From the NCBI RefSeq assembly GCF_900215575.1, contig NZ_OBEJ01000001.1, forward strand, positions 434,001 to 498,000: a DNA stretch of 64,000 bases, in the 5' to 3' direction. The DNA comes from Natronoarchaeum philippinense (lineage in GTDB: Archaea > Halobacteriota > Halobacteria > Halobacteriales > Natronoarchaeaceae). Positions within the stretch are counted from its first letter, which is position 1; each line of letters starts with the position of its first letter. The position numbers were made by a program, and so were the translations under genes. The notes beneath the pieces are model-generated. The model was not told the DNA's origin and searched no databases. It saw nothing but the letters and a program-made list of their open reading frames with translations. Of the stretch, positions 61,203 to 64,000 are shown piece after piece.

Positions 61203-63173
61203 TCAGCCCCGACTGTCGGCGTCGTCTGGTTGCTCTTCAGGGTCGCTGTCGTCGGATGCCGTTCCCGAACCGGCGTCCGGCGGCATCTCCGCGTCGGCGT
61301 CCGGCGGCGCCGTCGTGCCGCCGTCTGACGCCGAGGCGTCATCGCTGGTAGCCACCTCTGTATTGGTGGCTTCTGCCGGTTGGGCATCGGCGTCTTGCTG
61401 TTCGCCCCCGTCGTAGGCGATAGCGCCGCCGCCTGACCCCGGCATCCGGTGCTCGCGGAACCAGTCCCACTCGCGGGTCTTCAGCCCGCGGTCGTCGAGG
61501 TTCCACGGATCGTCGTCCTCGATCAGCGGCCCCTCGAACGCCGAGGTGAAGAAGTTGTAGGCCCAGATGAGCTGTCCGGCAAGTAGGATTACGGCGCCGA
61601 GCGTCGCAATCTGGTTGAGGGTGGTGAACAGCTCTTGGGGGCCGACGGTGACGTTGTAGTTGGCGTACTTCCGGGGCATACCGAGATAGCCCAGCAGGAT
61701 CAGCGCGAAAAAGACGATGTTCGTGCCGACCATCGTCAGCCAGAAGTGCCACTTGCCGAGCCGGGGCTGGTACATCCGGCCGGTGACCACCGGGAACCAG
61801 TAGTACGTCCCGGCGAAGAATGCAAACCCGATCGCACCCATCACGACGTAGTGGAAGTGCCCGACCACGTAGTGCGTCTCGTGGATCAGCAGGTTGACCG
61901 GCACCGCGGCGAGGAACACGCCGGTGACGCCGCCGATGATGAAGTTCGAGATGAAGCCGAGACAGAACAGCATCGGCGTCGTCAGGCGGATCGAGCCGTT
62001 CCACAGCGTCGTGATCCAGTTGAACACCTTGACCGCGCTGGGCACCGCGATCGCCAGCGAGACGGCCATGAACGCGCCCTCCAGCCGGGGGTTGAGCCCC
62101 GACGCGAACATGTGGTGTGCCCAGACGCCGAAAGAGAGGACGCCGATGGCGAGCGTCGAGTAGACGACGAACTTGAACCCGAACAGCTTGCGTCCGGCAA
62201 ACCGGGGTAACACGTAGCTGATCACCCCCATCGGCGGCAACACCAGAATGTACACTTCGGGGTGGCCGAAGAACCAGAACAGGTGTTGCCAGAGGATCGG
62301 GCTCCCGCCCTCCGGCGCGAAAAACAGCGTCCCGAAGTTACGGTCGGCCAGCAGCATGAGGAGTGCGCTGCCCAGCAGCGGGAACGCGAACAGAATGATC
62401 CCGGACTGGGTGAGGATCGTCCACGAGAAGATGTCGAGGTTGTGCCACCCCACGTCCTCGCCGCGCTCGGTGAAGATGGTGGCGATGAAGTTGATCGCAC
62501 CCATCGTCGCCGAAACCCCCGAGAGGTGCAGCCCGAGCATCATCAGGTCCGCGCCGGGGTTGATCATCCCCGCGCTGGCGGCCGGCGTCCCCTGTGCCGT
62601 ACTGGAGGTCGACAGCGGCGGATACATCGTCCACGAGGTCTGGGCGCCGGCGACGCCGTCGAAGATCGGCCAGAGGAAAAAGCCGCCCCAGATCAGCAGT
62701 GCGGCCGGCGGCAACAGCCAGAACGCGATGGCGTTGATCCGCGGGAACGCCATGTCGTCAGCGCCGATCAACAGCGGGACAAAGTAGTTAGCGAAGGCGG
62801 CGATAAACGGCGTCCCGAACAGGAACAGCATCGTGATGCCGTGGTTGGTCAGCAACGCGTTGTACACGTTCGTCGGGATGAGCGTCTGGCCGGGCTGGAG
62901 CAGTTCCAGCCGCATCGTGACGACCATCAACCCGCCGACGCTGAACGCCGTCACCGCGAACAGCCCATAGAGGATGCCGATGTCCTTGTGATCGACGGTC
63001 GTCAGCCAGCGCAGTATTCCGCCGGGCTTTTCGACCGTCTCCTCGCGCTCTTGCTCGACTGTGCCTCCGGACGGCGCCGTCGTTCGCCAGCCGCCGAGCT
63101 GGTCGATCCACGCCGCGACGGCGACCAGAAGCAGGCCCATGAGGATCGTCAGGAGAACCTGACCAGCTACCAT
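61203..63173 (-). CDS. Haem-copper oxidase subunit I
   Basis: This 656-residue terminal oxidase subunit reduces O2 and pumps protons. Haem and copper ligands are visible: TNHGITMLFLF (haem a His), HPEVYILVLP (Cu-B His and cross-linked Tyr), HHMF (Cu-B His pair) and THYVVGHFHYV (haem a3 and a His). About 13 hydrophobic helices are present, one more than the core 12, since an extra N-terminal helix (about 5-25) precedes a hydrophilic insert. The Asp/Ala-rich tail (about 585-656) is disordered. It is probably an A-type aa3/caa3 enzyme; subunit II is not in the window. Confidence 0.93.
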   Translation of the reverse strand: MVAGQVLLTILMGLLLVAVAAWIDQLGGWRTTAPSGGTVEQEREETVEKPGGILRWLTTVDHKDIGILYGLFAVTAFSVGGLMVVTMRLELLQPGQTLIPTNVYNALLTNHGITMLFLFGTPFIAAFANYFVPLLIGADDMAFPRINAIAFWLLPPAALLIWGGFFLWPIFDGVAGAQTSWTMYPPLSTSSTAQGTPAASAGMINPGADLMMLGLHLSGVSATMGAINFIATIFTERGEDVGWHNLDIFSWTILTQSGIILFAFPLLGSALLMLLADRNFGTLFFAPEGGSPILWQHLFWFFGHPEVYILVLPPMGVISYVLPRFAGRKLFGFKFVVYSTLAIGVLSFGVWAHHMFASGLNPRLEGAFMAVSLAIAVPSAVKVFNWITTLWNGSIRLTTPMLFCLGFISNFIIGGVTGVFLAAVPVNLLIHETHYVVGHFHYVVMGAIGFAFFAGTYYWFPVVTGRMYQPRLGKWHFWLTMVGTNIVFFALILLGYLGMPRKYANYNVTVGPQELFTTLNQIATLGAVILLAGQLIWAYNFFTSAFEGPLIEDDDPWNLDDRGLKTREWDWFREHRMPGSGGGAIAYDGGEQQDADAQPAEATNTEVATSDDASASDGGTTAPPDADAEMPPDAGSGTASDDSDPEEQPDDADSRG

Positions 63174-63315
63174 ACGTGTCTATGCTCGTCTGTGCTAATC
63201 AACGGCAGGGGTCGGTCCGACGACTCCCTGCCGGAGCGACGCCGTCGACGAGTCGAAACCAGCAGTGTTCGCCCCCGGACTGGCACTTATGAACCCCACT
63301 ACCGACCACTGCGAC

Positions 63316-64000
63316 ATGAGCGATCAACACGACGTGCTCGTGCTCCGCAAGGGAACGCACGGCATCCCGGTCGAACAGTACGCCGACGCGCTCCGCTCCC
63401 GGCTCCCCGACCGCGAGGTCACGCTCGCACGGACGCCGGCGGCCGAGCGCGAGAAGATCGAAGACGCGCGCATCGTGACGGGGATGGTGCTCGACGACGA
63501 CGTTCTCGATCACGCCGAGAGCATGGAAGTGTTTGCCTGCGCTTACGCCGGCGTCGGCCACCTTCCCCTCGACCGACTGCGCGAGCGCGGCGTCACCGTG
63601 ACGAACGCCTCGGGCGTCCACGGCCCGAACATGGGCGAGCACGTCGTCGGCAACGTGCTCTCCTTTACGCGGCGGTTCCACGAGGGGTTCCGCCGCCAGC
63701 GCCGCAACGAGTGGCGCCACTACCAGACCCACGAACTCCACGACAGTACTGTCACCGTCGTCGGGCTGGGCGCGATCGGGCAAGCTGTCGTCGAGCGCCT
63801 GCAGGGCTTCGGCGTCGACACGATCGGCGTCCGGCACACGCCCGAGAAAGGTGGCCCGACCGACGAAGTGATCGGCTTCGACGAGGACGACCTCCACGAC
63901 GCGCTCGGTCGCACGGACTACCTCGTCCTCTCGTGCCCGCTGACCGACGAGACGCGAGGGCTGATCGGCCACGACGAGTTCGTCACGCTCCCGACCGACT
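63316..64000 (+). CDS. D-2-hydroxyacid dehydrogenase family protein (partial, runs off window edge)
   Basis: The first 228 codons of a D-2-hydroxyacid dehydrogenase-type NAD-binding protein. Present are the N-terminal catalytic-domain strand DVLVLRKGTHGIPVEQ and the NAD-binding fingerprint VVGLGAIGQAVVERL (about 153-167, G-x-G-x-x-G). The catalytic Glu/His region lies beyond the edge. The ATG at 63316 is chosen because a cttatg box sits about 28 nt upstream. Substrate is unknown. Confidence 0.85.
   Translation, partial: MSDQHDVLVLRKGTHGIPVEQYADALRSRLPDREVTLARTPAAEREKIEDARIVTGMVLDDDVLDHAESMEVFACAYAGVGHLPLDRLRERGVTVTNASGVHGPNMGEHVVGNVLSFTRRFHEGFRRQRRNEWRHYQTHELHDSTVTVVGLGAIGQAVVERLQGFGVDTIGVRHTPEKGGPTDEVIGFDEDDLHDALGRTDYLVLSCPLTDETRGLIGHDEFVTLPTD

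Overview
The window is 64 kb of a high-GC, gene-dense euryarchaeal chromosome from the class Halobacteria (extreme halophiles). The evidence is: very acidic proteins (long Asp/Glu runs), archaeal ribosomal protein L21e and RNA polymerase subunit F/Rpo4, HalX and HalOD1 haloarchaeal signalling domains, Tat-lipoprotein halocyanin, dodecin, GTP cyclohydrolase III, TATA boxes 25-30 nt before ATG/GTG starts (leaderless mRNAs), and a methylaspartate-cycle operon. A Haloarcula-like relative is plausible but cannot be fixed from the sequence alone.

Layout. 1-6.3 kb: edge of a 7TM sensor kinase, MutY, an AidB-like acyl-CoA dehydrogenase, an FMN reductase, a Yip1-type membrane protein, a HalOD1 protein and a HAD phosphatase. 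6.3-9.6 kb: divergent uracil-DNA-glycosylase-like protein, tRNA-Thr, GNAT, CBS/zinc-ribbon protein, GTP cyclohydrolase III, DUF5785. 9.6-14 kb: a large pilin-like surface protein, a TbsP-like regulator and a HerA-like ATPase. 14-20.9 kb: the methylaspartate cycle block (mct, glmS, glmE, mal, mch, citE) for acetyl-CoA assimilation. 20.9-25.5 kb: response regulator, small membrane proteins, a winged-helix/membrane gene pair, tRNA-Ser, a low-GC islet and a second UDG-like protein. 25.6-30.8 kb: Mrp/ApbC, L21e-Rpo4-DUF655-KsgA-MscS-methyltransferase (information-processing cluster). 31-33.3 kb: split methionine synthase. 33-40.6 kb: histidine kinase, RCK-DHH protein, thioredoxin reductase, riboflavin-pathway reductase, ferritin-like protein and halocyanin. 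40.7-49.3 kb: a second winged-helix/membrane pair, Bat-type regulator, MscS, UspA, 5'-nucleotidase, small conserved proteins and a solute-binding protein. 49.4-54.3 kb: dodecin, IscA-like protein, flippase, glycosyltransferase, hisD. 54.4-64 kb: katG, a VapBC-like pair, a GC-rich gene-free stretch, exported hydrolase, geranylgeranyl-reductase-like flavoprotein, enoyl-CoA hydratase, haem-copper oxidase subunit I and a partial hydroxyacid dehydrogenase.

Main points for a second look: (i) the solute-binding protein at 47549-49306 appears circularly permuted, with the usual C-terminal lobe in front of the N-terminal lobe; (ii) a translationally coupled winged-helix regulator plus 3-TM protein cassette occurs twice; (iii) both tRNA genes have a nearby copy of their own 3' end folded into a TTCAAATCC inverted repeat; (iv) a 330-nt gene-free GC-rich stretch at 57.4-57.8 kb may hold a structured RNA; (v) a 21-codon Arg-rich upstream ORF overlaps the Yip1-protein start as GTGA. 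No CRISPR array, rRNA, prophage or intact insertion sequence was seen.
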